Below the pieces are notes generated by a model, which worked only from the letters and a program-made list of their open reading frames with translations, was not told the origin of the DNA and did no database searches. Position numbers and translations under genes: made by a program. Positions 1-8,576 of a DNA stretch of 11,724 bases are shown here, piece by piece. The stretch comes from Actinomycetota bacterium (GTDB lineage: Bacteria > Actinomycetota > Actinomycetes > Nanopelagicales > Nanopelagicaceae). Position 1 is the stretch's first letter, and the number at the start of each line of letters is the position of its first letter. Location of the stretch: contig WLRX01000018.1 of the NCBI GenBank assembly GCA_009706135.1, positions 1 through 11,724 of the forward strand, in the 5' to 3' direction.

Positions 1-154
1 AGGCGGTCAAGGTGTCTTTGGCATTGCAGTTGGCAAGGTTTGGCATGAAGTTGAAGGGTCTCTGTCCATGCTCTCTGGTGAAATCGATGGTCACACAGTA
101 GGTGGCGAAAGTAACGATGAATTAGCCCTTCGCAGGAAGCGCAAAGGCGCCTAA
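1..154 (+). CDS. C-terminal end of an unrecognised protein (partial, runs off the left edge)
   Basis: An open frame starting at base 2 runs to a TAA at 152-154 and gives the last 50 residues of a protein whose start lies outside the window. The fragment begins GGQGVFGIAVGKVWHEVEG, passes through SLSMLSGEIDGHTVGGESND and ends in a strongly basic tail (LALRRKRKGA). I do not recognise the family and assign no function. The fragment has no obvious membrane segment; the Gly-rich start and basic tail are its only visible features. It is on the same strand as gcvP and ends 48 bases before it, so co-transcription is possible. In mycobacteria the neighbourhood of gcvP holds gcvH, an FHA protein and MerR-type regulators, but this tail does not obviously match any of them. 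Confidence is for the existence of a coding end, not for function. Confidence 0.6.
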   Translation, partial: GGQGVFGIAVGKVWHEVEGSLSMLSGEIDGHTVGGESNDELALRRKRKGA

Positions 155-189
155 CAGGCATATTCTTCCCTTAGCACTCATTTAAAGCT

Positions 190-195
190 GGGGGA
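190..195 (+). promoter_or_regulatory. Ribosome binding site of gcvP
   Basis: GGGGGA lies 7 bases before the ATG at 203 and is the only purine-rich, Shine-Dalgarno-like stretch in the 48-base gap. It supports the ATG as the start. I see no convincing -10/-35 pair in the gap. Confidence 0.5.
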
Positions 196-202
196 TTTAG
201 TA

Positions 203-3100
203 ATGTCGCGTGATGAGCACTTTTCTTCTTATCAGCAGTACGAATCCTTCGAACGTCGCCATATTGGTCCAACATCTTCGCAAGAAAATGATCTACTTAA
301 GGCGCTGGGCTATAAAGATATGCAGAGTTTCATATCTGATGTCGTTCCAAGCAATATCGCAATGTCTAAAAGGTTAAAAGATCTTCTACCTGATGCGTTG
401 ACAGAGGTACAAGCTATCGAAGCTCTTCGCAAAATGGCTAGTAAAAATGAAATGTTTACATCATTTATTGGTTGTGGGTATTACGGAACCATTACTCCTG
501 CGGTAATAATGCGAAATGTTTTGGAAAATCCGGCTTGGTACACCGCATACACACCATATCAACCAGAAATTTCACAAGGTCGCCTTGAAGCACTTTTCGC
601 TTTTCAAACAGCAGTATGCGATTTAACAGGATTACCTATTGCTAATGCTTCGATGCTAGATGAAGGTACTGCAGCGGCCGAAGCGATGACACTTGCTCGT
701 AGATCATTTAAAGGCAGTGAAGAAGCAGTTTTCCTAATCGATCAAAATGTTCATCCGCAAACTCGAGCAGTCATTGCTACTAGAGCTAAGCCTCTAAATA
801 TTGTTATAGAAGAGTTCGATGCTGCTGCTGGGATTACAACACAATCATCGTATTTCGCAGTTCTTGTTCAATATCCTGATACAACAGGTGCGGTTCGCGA
901 TTATTCGAAGATCTGCGAAGTTGCGCATAAAAACGAAGCGTATGTAATTGCCGCAACCGACCTTTTGGCTTTAACGCTCCTTAAACCACCAGGGGAGTGG
1001 GGCGCAGATGTTGCCATTGGTTCGGCCCAACGTTTTGGTGTGCCAATGGGATTTGGTGGACCGCATGCTGGTTTCATGGCAGTTAGAAATGGTTTAGAGC
1101 GTTCACTACCTGGTCGTTTAATCGGTCAAAGTGTTGATGTTCACGGAAATCCTGCCTTTAGATTGGCGCTTCAAACTCGCGAACAACATATTCGTAGAGA
1201 CAAAGCCACCAGCAATATTTGTACAGCTCAAGTTCTCTTAGCTGTTATGAGCGCGTTTTATGCCATGTGGCACGGACCTATCGGTTTGAAACTAATCGCA
1301 CAGCGCATTCATGATCAAACACACTCATTTGCACTTGCCCTTAAGGCAGCAGGAATAACCACATCCAATGAAACCTACTTCGATACTTTAACGATTAATG
1401 TTGAAAATGCGGCCGAGATTCATAAGAAAGCAAAAGAACTTCGAATTAATTTGCGCAACATTGATGTTACACATGTTGGTGTTTCTTTCGATGAAACAAC
1501 TACAAGCAAAGATCTGCAAAATTTAGCAACTATTTTTGGTATCTCCCTTGAAGACTCTTCGCCTGCTCAGGCATACGATACGAAACTGCAGAGAAGTTCG
1601 TCCTATCTTGCGCATCCGGTATTTAATATCAATCACTCTGAAACATCGATGCTGCGATACATCCGTACTTTATCCGATCGTGATCTAGCTTTAGATCGCA
1701 CCATGATTCCACTTGGGTCATGCACAATGAAATTAAATGCAACTACTGAGATGGAGTCGGTAACTTGGCCAGAATTTTCTGCACTTCATCCGTATGCTCC
1801 AACAGAGCAAAGCGTTGGATCTCGCCAACTAATTCAGGAATTATCGGATTGGCTCATTGCTATCACAGGTTATGACGCAGTTTCACTGCAACCAAATGCT
1901 GGTAGCCAAGGAGAATTCGCGGGATTATTAGCAATTCGTAATTACCATGACAGCCGTGGTGATCAAAACAGAACTATTTGTTTGATTCCATCTAGTGCGC
2001 ATGGAACCAATGCAGCTAGTGCTGTCATGGCAGGAATGAAAGTTGTCGTTATCGCTTGTGATGATCATGGAAATGTGAGCGTTGAAGACATCAAAGAAAA
2101 GATAACTGAGTATGGATCTGAAATTGCTGCCCTCATGGTTACTTATCCATCCACTCACGGCGTTTTCGAAGTTGCAATCTCGGAAATTTGCGAGTTGATT
2201 CACGCTGCCGGCGGTCAGGTTTATGTAGATGGCGCGAACTTGAACGCTTTAGTTGGTTTGGCACAACCTGGAAAGTTCGGAGCAGATGTTTCTCACTTGA
2301 ATTTACATAAAACATTTTGTATCCCACACGGCGGTGGGGGACCCGGAGTTGGCCCCGTTATTGCGCGAGCACATCTTGCTCCTTTCCTTCCTAATCATCC
2401 GATGGATCTATTGGCGGGACCTGCAACAGGTCCAGGACCCGTTAGTTCGGCTCCATATGGTTCTGCGAGCATTCTGCCTATTTCATGGGCATATATACGA
2501 ATGATGGGGGGAGAAGGTTTAACCCATGCTACGCAAGTAGCTATTTTATCTGCCAATTACATTGCATTGAAGTTAAATCCTTACTACCCAGTTCTTTATA
2601 GCGGAGATAATGGTCGAGTCGCACATGAATGTATTTTGGATTTGCGCGAGATCACGAAGAACTCTGGTGTTACCAACGATGATGTCGCAAAACGATTAAT
2701 GGATTACGGTTTTCACGCTCCCACGATGAGTTTTCCTGTAGCGGGAACATTCATGGTTGAACCAACTGAGAGCGAAGATATTGCTGAGATTGAAAGATTT
2801 ATCTCAGCGATGATTTCCATTCACGGTGAAATCATGGATGTGCAAAATGGAGTTATTGCGCACGAAGATTCACCTTTAGCTCATGCACCTCATACCGCAG
2901 GGGATGTCGTTTCTAGCCAATGGGATAGAAAATATCCTCGTGAGATCGCAGCTTTTCCTGAAATGTTAGATGGTTTTATACCCGGTGAAATTATTGGTAT
3001 GCGAGGTAAGTATTGGCCTACATCAGGTCGAATAGACGGTGCTTTCGGGGATAGAAACCTGATTTGTTCTTGTCCACCGATATCAGCCTTCGCTGAATAA
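203..3100 (+). CDS. gcvP: Glycine dehydrogenase (decarboxylating), glycine cleavage system P protein
   Basis: This PLP enzyme decarboxylates glycine and passes the aminomethyl group to the lipoyl arm of GcvH. With GcvT and Lpd it makes 5,10-methylene-THF, CO2, ammonia and NADH in the cytoplasm. The 965-residue length is typical of the single-chain form found in proteobacteria, actinobacteria and mitochondria, rather than the split GcvPA/GcvPB. The N-terminus carries the family signature [13 protein letters not shown]. The N-terminal half has [28 protein letters not shown] and [15 protein letters not shown]. The C-terminal half has [22 protein letters not shown] and the PLP-lysine motif [20 protein letters not shown], with the Schiff-base lysine at residue 703. 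The frame is intact. The start is supported by an upstream GGGGGA. The gene is convergent with the mannosyltransferase gene. gcvT and gcvH are not in the window. A glycine riboswitch cannot be excluded further upstream, but none fits in the 48-base gap. Confidence 0.97.
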   Translation: MSRDEHFSSYQQYESFERRHIGPTSSQENDLLKALGYKDMQSFISDVVPSNIAMSKRLKDLLPDALTEVQAIEALRKMASKNEMFTSFIGCGYYGTITPAVIMRNVLENPAWYTAYTPYQPEISQGRLEALFAFQTAVCDLTGLPIANASMLDEGTAAAEAMTLARRSFKGSEEAVFLIDQNVHPQTRAVIATRAKPLNIVIEEFDAAAGITTQSSYFAVLVQYPDTTGAVRDYSKICEVAHKNEAYVIAATDLLALTLLKPPGEWGADVAIGSAQRFGVPMGFGGPHAGFMAVRNGLERSLPGRLIGQSVDVHGNPAFRLALQTREQHIRRDKATSNICTAQVLLAVMSAFYAMWHGPIGLKLIAQRIHDQTHSFALALKAAGITTSNETYFDTLTINVENAAEIHKKAKELRINLRNIDVTHVGVSFDETTTSKDLQNLATIFGISLEDSSPAQAYDTKLQRSSSYLAHPVFNINHSETSMLRYIRTLSDRDLALDRTMIPLGSCTMKLNATTEMESVTWPEFSALHPYAPTEQSVGSRQLIQELSDWLIAITGYDAVSLQPNAGSQGEFAGLLAIRNYHDSRGDQNRTICLIPSSAHGTNAASAVMAGMKVVVIACDDHGNVSVEDIKEKITEYGSEIAALMVTYPSTHGVFEVAISEICELIHAAGGQVYVDGANLNALVGLAQPGKFGADVSHLNLHKTFCIPHGGGGPGVGPVIARAHLAPFLPNHPMDLLAGPATGPGPVSSAPYGSASILPISWAYIRMMGGEGLTHATQVAILSANYIALKLNPYYPVLYSGDNGRVAHECILDLREITKNSGVTNDDVAKRLMDYGFHAPTMSFPVAGTFMVEPTESEDIAEIERFISAMISIHGEIMDVQNGVIAHEDSPLAHAPHTAGDVVSSQWDRKYPREIAAFPEMLDGFIPGEIIGMRGKYWPTSGRIDGAFGDRNLICSCPPISAFAE

Positions 3101-3135
3101 ATCTGTGGGGAAGGCATTATTAGCTCAGTTTTAGA
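3083..3135. other. Convergent junction with weak inverted repeats; possible weak terminator
   Basis: The two opposing genes end 35 bases apart. Across the end of gcvP there are two competing inverted repeats: TCAGC-CTTC-GCTGA (3083-3096, a 5-bp stem) and GCCTTC (3086-3091) pairing with GAAGGC (3110-3115) across an 18-base loop. The two cannot form together. Neither is followed by a run of T on either strand; only ATTATTAG and a later TTTT occur on the plus strand. This is therefore not a convincing Rho-independent terminator, and it is reported because the junction must somehow separate opposing transcripts. Confidence 0.2.
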
Positions 3136-3867
3136 TTACTTAACATAATGTAACTTATCGGCGTTAGGTTTGAACCTGCGCTTGAGCGCCCACCAACTAA
3201 CACGCAAAAACGCCTCAATAACGATGCTGCTACTCATCTTTGATTTTCCTGCACGCCGTTCAATGAAATGAATCGGCATTTCACTAATCGTTGCGCCTTG
3301 TGAATATATAGCTTTAATCATCTCTATCTGAAAACAATAACCATTAGATCGGATTGCTTCTAAATCTATCTTCTTAAGGAACTCAACATCATAGATTCGT
3401 AATCCTCCAGTGAGGTCTTTGAAAGGTAGAGCCAAGCATTTACGGGCATACCACGTACCGAATTTGGATAGAAACTGCCTGTTAATGCTCCAGTTAAATA
3501 CTTGGCCACCAGGCATCCATCTTGTCCCCATAACCACATCAAAATCAGAACTTTTTAAGATCAATTTTTCAACATCGCTAACCAAGTGAGAACCATCAGC
3601 ATCCATTGTGACAATCTTTTCATAACCTCTTGATATCACTTGATTAATTCCAGATAAATAGGCTGGTCCGATACCATTTTTTGAACCATTATTAATGACG
3701 CTTACTCGATCAAAATGTGATTTATTGATTAAATCAGCAGTTCCGTCCGGTGAATCATCATCTATAACAGTTATGTCAACATTTAGTCGATCTAATTCTT
3801 GAATTAATGTAAGAATAGAATCTGATTCATTAAATGTTGGAATCAGAACCACAGTTTTATGCATCAT
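3136..3867 (-). CDS. ppm1: Polyprenol-phosphate mannose synthase (DPM1/Ppm1-type GT2 glycosyltransferase)
   Basis: This enzyme transfers mannose from GDP-mannose to polyprenyl phosphate at the inner face of the membrane. The product is the donor for lipoglycan synthesis and protein O-mannosylation in actinobacteria. From the start chosen here it is 243 residues. GT2 signatures, in order, are VVLIPTFNES (6-15), DDDSPDGTADL (36-46), the metal-binding DADGSH (89-94), GTRWMPGG (114-121), DLTGGLRIYD (151-160), NGYCFQIEM (175-183) and RRAGKSKMS (204-212). There are no C-terminal membrane helices, as in the DPM1 catalytic module alone. The frame stays open upstream to 3978, but that stretch lies inside lnt and the family begins at the VVLIPTFNE strand. 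The tandem ATGs at 3867 and 3864 overlap the lnt stop by 11 or 8 bases, so lnt-coupled translation is likely. Which of the two ATGs is used is undecided. A related GT2 specificity (glucose) is possible, but linkage to lnt favours mannose. Confidence 0.9.
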   Translation of the reverse strand: MMHKTVVLIPTFNESDSILTLIQELDRLNVDITVIDDDSPDGTADLINKSHFDRVSVINNGSKNGIGPAYLSGINQVISRGYEKIVTMDADGSHLVSDVEKLILKSSDFDVVMGTRWMPGGQVFNWSINRQFLSKFGTWYARKCLALPFKDLTGGLRIYDVEFLKKIDLEAIRSNGYCFQIEMIKAIYSQGATISEMPIHFIERRAGKSKMSSSIVIEAFLRVSWWALKRRFKPNADKLHYVK

Positions 3868-5278
3868 ATGATCTTTTTCTGAGATAAACACTGAGAGAGG
3901 CAAGAATGAGAACAATCGATGACAAAGATCCGAAACGATGGGCTGTGGACTCTTCAGCAATAATGTTAACTTTGTCATAAAGATACCCCGCTCTGTTTTG
4001 CTTTGTTACTGAAACAACTTGTCCCTCATTGTTGATGACTGCAGAAACACCTGTTGTAGAGACACTCACAAGCCACCTGTTGTTCTCTATGGCTCTTATA
4101 CGACCAATATTCAGTTGCTGCATGCTTTGAGAACTCTTAGCGAAAGTTGCATTATTTGTCTGCACAAGCATCAAATTAGTTCCTGAAACTGATGAATTCA
4201 TCGTCGCATCATCTATTAGTTCATAGCAAATAATCGGTGATGCTTTTATGCCTGCAAATGCGTGCATAACAGCTTTGTCGCCCGTTATAAAATCTGTGAC
4301 ATTTTTGCTCAAAGGCGAAACAAATTCAGATAACAAGCGCAAAGGTATGTATTCACCGAAAGGAGTTAAGGCTCTCTTGACATACGTTGTAGCCACTTTC
4401 CCTTTATTACTCCACATAATTGATGCATTTTGTAATCCTTGTGGGGCCTTGAGTACAACACCTGCGATTATCGGAGTATCTGATTTAATCGCTATGTCTG
4501 CTATTTGATCATTTACGTCCCTATTGATGAATGGATCAACATCTACTGCATTCTCTGGCCATAAAATCACATCAGGTTTTGAATCTATTTGAGAAAGTGC
4601 GATATTGGTTTGCTTCACATGCATTTGAAACACTTCTTTTGCTCGAAGGTTAAAATCTAAGCCTAATTGAGGCACATTGCCCTGAATTGCCAGAATGCGA
4701 GCACTCCCCTGCCCAGCAGTTTGTGCTGGTAACAAGATTGCAACAGTGGAACACAACATGATCAACGCCACCGAAACTAGCTGTGCTCTTGCGAAGAAGA
4801 GATACAGTGCTATTCCCAATGAAATAGCAATAGCACTTAAGGATAAGTCTCCAAAATATGATGCAATCAGCCGATAGGGCGCATCAGCCTGGCTAAATGA
4901 AAGTCGATTCCATCCAAATCCTCCAAAGGGAAAATTTGAACGAAGCTCGTCGCATACGAGCAGCAATGGCAGTACCAGCCATACCCGTGATACTCGGCCA
5001 CGCTTGAAGGAGATTAATCCCAAAGGTAAGTAAAAAACCGATTGCAGTAAAACCAACAAAATTGTTGGAATCAATCCGACAAATGTTCCGGTCCATGACA
5101 AGGTGAAATAGTTGAAAACTAGTGCGAAAACAAATGCTACGAAATAAGGATGACGTGTTTTGGTTACGGCATATAGAAAAAGCGCAATTGACAGTGGCAA
5201 AGAAAACCACAAATTAAGCGGAGCAAATGCTGCCGAAAGAAACAATCCCGACACCAGCGAAAGGAAAAAACTCACCAT
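3857..5278 (-). CDS. lnt: Apolipoprotein N-acyltransferase
   Basis: Lnt adds a third acyl chain, taken from phospholipid, to the N-terminal cysteine of lipoproteins at the outer face of the cytoplasmic membrane. The protein has 473 residues. Residues 1-185 hold about six hydrophobic segments with the conserved FPFGGFGWNRLSFSQ stretch (116-130). A nitrilase-like catalytic domain runs from about 194 (ILAIQGNVPQ) to 440, and a last membrane helix lies at about 450-466. The catalytic triad expected for Lnt is visible: Glu242 in LWPENA, Lys301 in YVKRALTPFGEYIP and Cys351 in IICYE. Glu309 and Glu353, at other conserved positions, are also present, so the enzyme should be active. The ATG overlaps the stop of the exonuclease gene (ATGGTGA, 7 bases). 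The 3' end overlaps the mannosyltransferase gene. In M. tuberculosis these two activities are one fused protein (Ppm1, Rv2051c); here they are separate. Confidence 0.95.
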   Translation of the reverse strand: MVSFFLSLVSGLFLSAAFAPLNLWFSLPLSIALFLYAVTKTRHPYFVAFVFALVFNYFTLSWTGTFVGLIPTILLVLLQSVFYLPLGLISFKRGRVSRVWLVLPLLLVCDELRSNFPFGGFGWNRLSFSQADAPYRLIASYFGDLSLSAIAISLGIALYLFFARAQLVSVALIMLCSTVAILLPAQTAGQGSARILAIQGNVPQLGLDFNLRAKEVFQMHVKQTNIALSQIDSKPDVILWPENAVDVDPFINRDVNDQIADIAIKSDTPIIAGVVLKAPQGLQNASIMWSNKGKVATTYVKRALTPFGEYIPLRLLSEFVSPLSKNVTDFITGDKAVMHAFAGIKASPIICYELIDDATMNSSVSGTNLMLVQTNNATFAKSSQSMQQLNIGRIRAIENNRWLVSVSTTGVSAVINNEGQVVSVTKQNRAGYLYDKVNIIAEESTAHRFGSLSSIVLILASLSVYLRKRSYDA

Positions 5279-6171
5279 CCCAGCGCTGCAATCATCCGAT
5301 CAATGCTGGCACCTAATCCATGCTGTTTCTGGAGAGAGTAAATCTGCGACAAATCTGTCGGTTTTTGAGGCAGATTTAAATCGATGTTTGGCAAACTCAC
5401 ATTACGAGCACATTGCACAAGCGTAGGAGCAATTTTTAAATAATCTTGACCTGCAATTATTTTCTTGATCAGATTAGGACTTAGGCAATCATGTGAGTTC
5501 TTAGCAGCATCTATTACCTCTTCAACGGAGGAAAAATGATTGGCAATGAGAGCTGCTCCTTTCTCACCGATACCTTTCACACCTGGTAAGCCGTCGGAAG
5601 GATCTCCTCGGAACATCGCAAATAATGCATAGCGATCCCCCGGTATTTCATACCTTCTCCCTACCCATGCGTTATCAACTAGATCATGCTGAGAGATACC
5701 CTTAGCCAGATAAACAACTTTTACATCTTTTTGATCATCTACTAACTGGAACATATCCCGATCTCCGGTAACAATTCTGATTGGTCCATCTTCTCTTTCT
5801 GCAAAAGAGGCCATCACATCATCTGCTTCATAATCATCAACGCCTACTATCGGGATACCGAAGGCATCTAAAACATCCATCAAAATTGGAATTTGCGGAG
5901 CAAGTAAATCTGGTTCTTCCTCCCCACCTTCATCATCTAATCGATTTGCTTTGTAATCCGGAAAAAGTTCAACCCTCCAAGAAGGTCTCCAATCTCCTTC
6001 AATGCACGCAATTAATCTTGTGGGTTTATAGATAGTCATTAACCGAGCACTCATGTCTAAATAACCTCGGATGGCATTTATCGGTGTTCCTTCTGGTGAA
6101 AGCAAAGAATCCGGCATCCCATAAAACGCTCGATACCAAAGGGACGCGGAATCTAAGAGCATTAAGCTCAT
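5272..6171 (-). CDS. Stand-alone 5'-3' exonuclease (FEN/PIN type)
   Basis: This is a structure-specific 5' nuclease resembling the N-terminal domain of DNA polymerase I, but without a polymerase domain (299 residues). It matches the arrangement of the Rv2090 family, which sits near helY in mycobacteria. Likely metal ligands and motifs in order are: Asp7 in MLLDSASLWYRAF; CIEGDWRPSW (56-65, Glu58/Asp60) followed by ELFPDYKANR; VDDYEADDVMASF (111-123); VTGDRDMFQLV (134-144); and RGDPSDGLPGVKGIGEKGA (188-206), which is the aspartate pair plus helix-3-turn-helix DNA-binding element. A role in Okazaki-fragment or repair flap processing is inferred from the family. The ATG overlaps the helY stop (ATGA) and has the best Shine-Dalgarno of the block. 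A second ATG three codons downstream is less likely because of this spacing. Confidence 0.92.
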   Translation of the reverse strand: MSLMLLDSASLWYRAFYGMPDSLLSPEGTPINAIRGYLDMSARLMTIYKPTRLIACIEGDWRPSWRVELFPDYKANRLDDEGGEEEPDLLAPQIPILMDVLDAFGIPIVGVDDYEADDVMASFAEREDGPIRIVTGDRDMFQLVDDQKDVKVVYLAKGISQHDLVDNAWVGRRYEIPGDRYALFAMFRGDPSDGLPGVKGIGEKGAALIANHFSSVEEVIDAAKNSHDCLSPNLIKKIIAGQDYLKIAPTLVQCARNVSLPNIDLNLPQKPTDLSQIYSLQKQHGLGASIDRMIAALGW

Positions 6172-8576
6172 ACTTCCTCCAATAGGTAGGTAACAACACC
6201 GCGATCAATAGATTTTACAGCTTCTCTGCATTTCTTATTCAATTCGGGTGAAGCATTCGCAATTTGTCCTAACAAATCAATTAACTGCTTTGTTGAACGC
6301 ACAAAATCTCCGACAGACATATCCGAACCTTTTAATACTTGATTAAGACTAGAACCATTTGCCCAACGAAAAATCATGTAACAAAAGCCAAAATCAGGGG
6401 CTCTTTGAGTTTTAACACCCACTTCAATTTCTAATTCTTCAATTTCAGCCCATACTCGTGTTATAGCAGCCAAGCAATTGGCGACAGTGTCATTCGGTAT
6501 CTTTGGAGAAAGATCTTCTTGGCTTCGGGATTCAAATATCATCGTCGAAGCCACACTCAGGATTTCGGCGGGGGCAAGATCTTTAAACAAACCACGTCGA
6601 ATACTTTCAGTTAATAACAAGTCAGACTCAGCATAAATCTTCGAGAGAATTAGCCCTTGTGGGAGCAACTTCTCTCCTTCGATGTAGCCAAGTAATGTGA
6701 GGATGTTGCAAATCTTGTCAAAGGTTTTAGCAATAACGTGTGTTCGATTCATGACGCGATTATTTAAACCTTCATTTTCACGGATTAATCGATCTGATCT
6801 TTCAGCAAAACGGGCATGGGACTCTCGGTCAGTACAGGAATGACATGGATGATTCTTCATTCCCCGGCGAAGACCATCTATTTCACCTTCCATATGCACT
6901 CTCTGCTTCGAGTCGAAGGATCTTTTTCCACCTCGCTTACTCAGTAAAGTCTCTAACTCCTTTATTTCACGGCGAAAGCGCGCATAATCAGCGAAATCAC
7001 CTAAATGACATTTTGCTTGTTCTAGCAACTCATCTATTGCGATTTGATTACGTTTTTGCTGTTTCACCAATCCCACCACTGCTCTATCAGCTTGGAACTG
7101 AGCAAACGAAGATTCTAAAGAACCACGCGCCCGCTCACGGCCGAAGCGCGAAATAAGGTTTACAGCCATGTTATATGTTGGAGAAAAAGACGAACGAAGC
7201 GGATACGTTCTAGTCGATGCCAATCCCGCTGCGGTCCCAGAGTCAATACTTGGTGACCATTGAATAACTGCATTTCCTTCAATATCTATTCCGCGGCGAC
7301 CCGCACGACCTGTTAACTGTGTGAATTCACCCGGAGTGATTGGCACATGTGCTTCACCATTGTATTTAACGAGTTTTTCTAGCACTACCGTTTTAGCAGG
7401 CATGTTTATTCCAAGTGCCAATGTTTCCGTGGCAAAGACTGCCTTAACTAAGCCTCGTTGGAATAGATCCTCAACCGCAGATTTAAAAGTAGGCAGAAGT
7501 CCGGCGTGATGTGCGGCAATTCCTCTTTCTAACGCTGCAAGCCAGTCAGAATGATTAAGTACTTCCAAATCTTCTTGTGACAAATTTTGTGTGTATCTAT
7601 TTGCAGTTTCAACAATCTCCTTACGCTCCTCGGCTGAAGTAAGTTTTATTCCTGCCTGCAAACACTGCTTTACTGCAGCATCACAACCTATTCGAGAGAA
7701 AATGAAAGTAATGGCCGGAAGCAAAGACATTCGATCAAGTTTTTCTATAATTTCAGCACGAGAAAGTTTATTTGAATCTTCAATCCAACGAGATTGTCTG
7801 CCTCCCTTAGTACGTACCTTTCGAAGCGCTTCGCTTTCTAGCTTAAGAATCTCCGGATTAATCTGACCAGGCTTAGTAAATAGATCTGCTAATTTATTCC
7901 CGATCAATACATGTTGATATAAGGGAATAGGTCTTACTTCACTAACTATGACATCGATAGTTCCTCGAACCTCTCCTAGCCACTCCCCGAACTCTTCGGC
8001 ATTTGAAACTGTTGCCGATAAAGATATAACTTGGACACTTTCCATAAGGTGGATGAGTACTTCTTCCCATACCGCACCACGGAACTTATCCGCTAGATAG
8101 TGCACTTCATCCATTACAACCGAACCTAGGTTGGTCAAAGTATTTGATCCTTGATACAACATGTTACGCAGAACTTCGGTAGTCATAACCAATATAGAAG
8201 CTTCACTATTTATGTTGGTATCACCCGTCAATAGTCCGACATTGTCACTACCAAATCGCTCAACGAACTCTTGGTACTTCTGGTTAGACAGTGCCTTTAT
8301 AGGAGTCGTATAAAAACACTTCTTGGAGTGCTTAATAGCCAAGAATGCAGCAAATTCTCCAACAACAGTTTTGCCTGCCCCAGTGGGAGCTGCAACCAAT
8401 ACGCCATGTCCGTCTTCAACACTGTTACACGCCGCAATCTGAAAATCATCGAATGCAAAGTCGAAAGAATCTACAAACTCCTTAGTAAGAGGATGACTTG
8501 ACCGAGTTTTAGCCGCAGCAAATTTCTCTGCTGGAGGGATTACTTTCTCCATGTCAGCCCAGCGCCAGGAACGCAT
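6168..8576 (-). CDS. helY: HelY, Ski2/Mtr4-like superfamily 2 DEVH-box helicase
   Basis: This is an ATP-dependent nucleic-acid helicase of the Ski2-like group. Its exact substrate in bacteria is not settled; RNA turnover or DNA repair have both been considered. In 802-residue numbering the motifs are: Q-like FAFDDFQIAAC (40-50); Walker A APTGAGKT (63-70, Lys69); DEVH (156-159) in VVMDEVHYL; SAT (187-189); FIFSRIGC (291-298); HHAGLLP (356-362); ATETLALGINMPAKTVV (382-398); and motif VI TGRAGRRGID (422-431). A charged, helix-rich insert follows (about 500-615) with Cys-X2-Cys (PCHSC, 577-581), then a C-terminal DSHCT-type helical domain (about 620-800). It is about 100 residues shorter than mycobacterial HelY. 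The ATG at 8576 overlaps the kinase gene by 37 bases. The ATG at 8552 (MEKVIPPAEKF, 794 aa, 13-base overlap) is an equally good or better start. Neither has a clear Shine-Dalgarno. The 3' end overlaps the exonuclease gene by ATGA. Confidence 0.94.
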   Translation of the reverse strand: MRSWRWADMEKVIPPAEKFAAAKTRSSHPLTKEFVDSFDFAFDDFQIAACNSVEDGHGVLVAAPTGAGKTVVGEFAAFLAIKHSKKCFYTTPIKALSNQKYQEFVERFGSDNVGLLTGDTNINSEASILVMTTEVLRNMLYQGSNTLTNLGSVVMDEVHYLADKFRGAVWEEVLIHLMESVQVISLSATVSNAEEFGEWLGEVRGTIDVIVSEVRPIPLYQHVLIGNKLADLFTKPGQINPEILKLESEALRKVRTKGGRQSRWIEDSNKLSRAEIIEKLDRMSLLPAITFIFSRIGCDAAVKQCLQAGIKLTSAEERKEIVETANRYTQNLSQEDLEVLNHSDWLAALERGIAAHHAGLLPTFKSAVEDLFQRGLVKAVFATETLALGINMPAKTVVLEKLVKYNGEAHVPITPGEFTQLTGRAGRRGIDIEGNAVIQWSPSIDSGTAAGLASTRTYPLRSSFSPTYNMAVNLISRFGRERARGSLESSFAQFQADRAVVGLVKQQKRNQIAIDELLEQAKCHLGDFADYARFRREIKELETLLSKRGGKRSFDSKQRVHMEGEIDGLRRGMKNHPCHSCTDRESHARFAERSDRLIRENEGLNNRVMNRTHVIAKTFDKICNILTLLGYIEGEKLLPQGLILSKIYAESDLLLTESIRRGLFKDLAPAEILSVASTMIFESRSQEDLSPKIPNDTVANCLAAITRVWAEIEELEIEVGVKTQRAPDFGFCYMIFRWANGSSLNQVLKGSDMSVGDFVRSTKQLIDLLGQIANASPELNKKCREAVKSIDRGVVTYLLEEV
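6176..6180 (-). promoter_or_regulatory. Strong Shine-Dalgarno of the exonuclease gene
   Basis: On the minus strand GGAGG is followed by AAGT and then the ATG at 6171. The site lies inside the last codons of helY. It is the only near-perfect Shine-Dalgarno I saw at a junction in this block; the others are weak or absent. It fixes the start and suggests that this gene can be initiated well, independently of coupling. Confidence 0.7.

Noticed and set aside
1928..2327. Minus-strand open frames inside gcvP
   Set aside because: They lie opposite the most conserved, PLP-binding part of gcvP and their products have no family features.
3141..3160. TTAACAT/ATGTAA near-palindrome at the end of the mannosyltransferase gene
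   Set aside because: The arms do not pair perfectly, it is A+T-rich and it overlaps coding sequence; it is probably chance.
3868..3978. N-terminal extension of the mannosyltransferase frame (37 extra codons)
   Set aside because: It lies entirely within the lnt coding sequence, and the GT2 fold begins right at the tandem ATGs near the lnt stop, so the extension is not needed.
4893..5426. Extra open frames over the lnt/exonuclease junction on both strands
   Set aside because: The overlapping genes lnt and exonuclease account for the region with full catalytic motifs; the extra frames show no domain or ribosome binding site.
6845..7866. Several plus-strand open frames opposite helY
   Set aside because: They are short, antisense to intact helicase motifs, and low in information.
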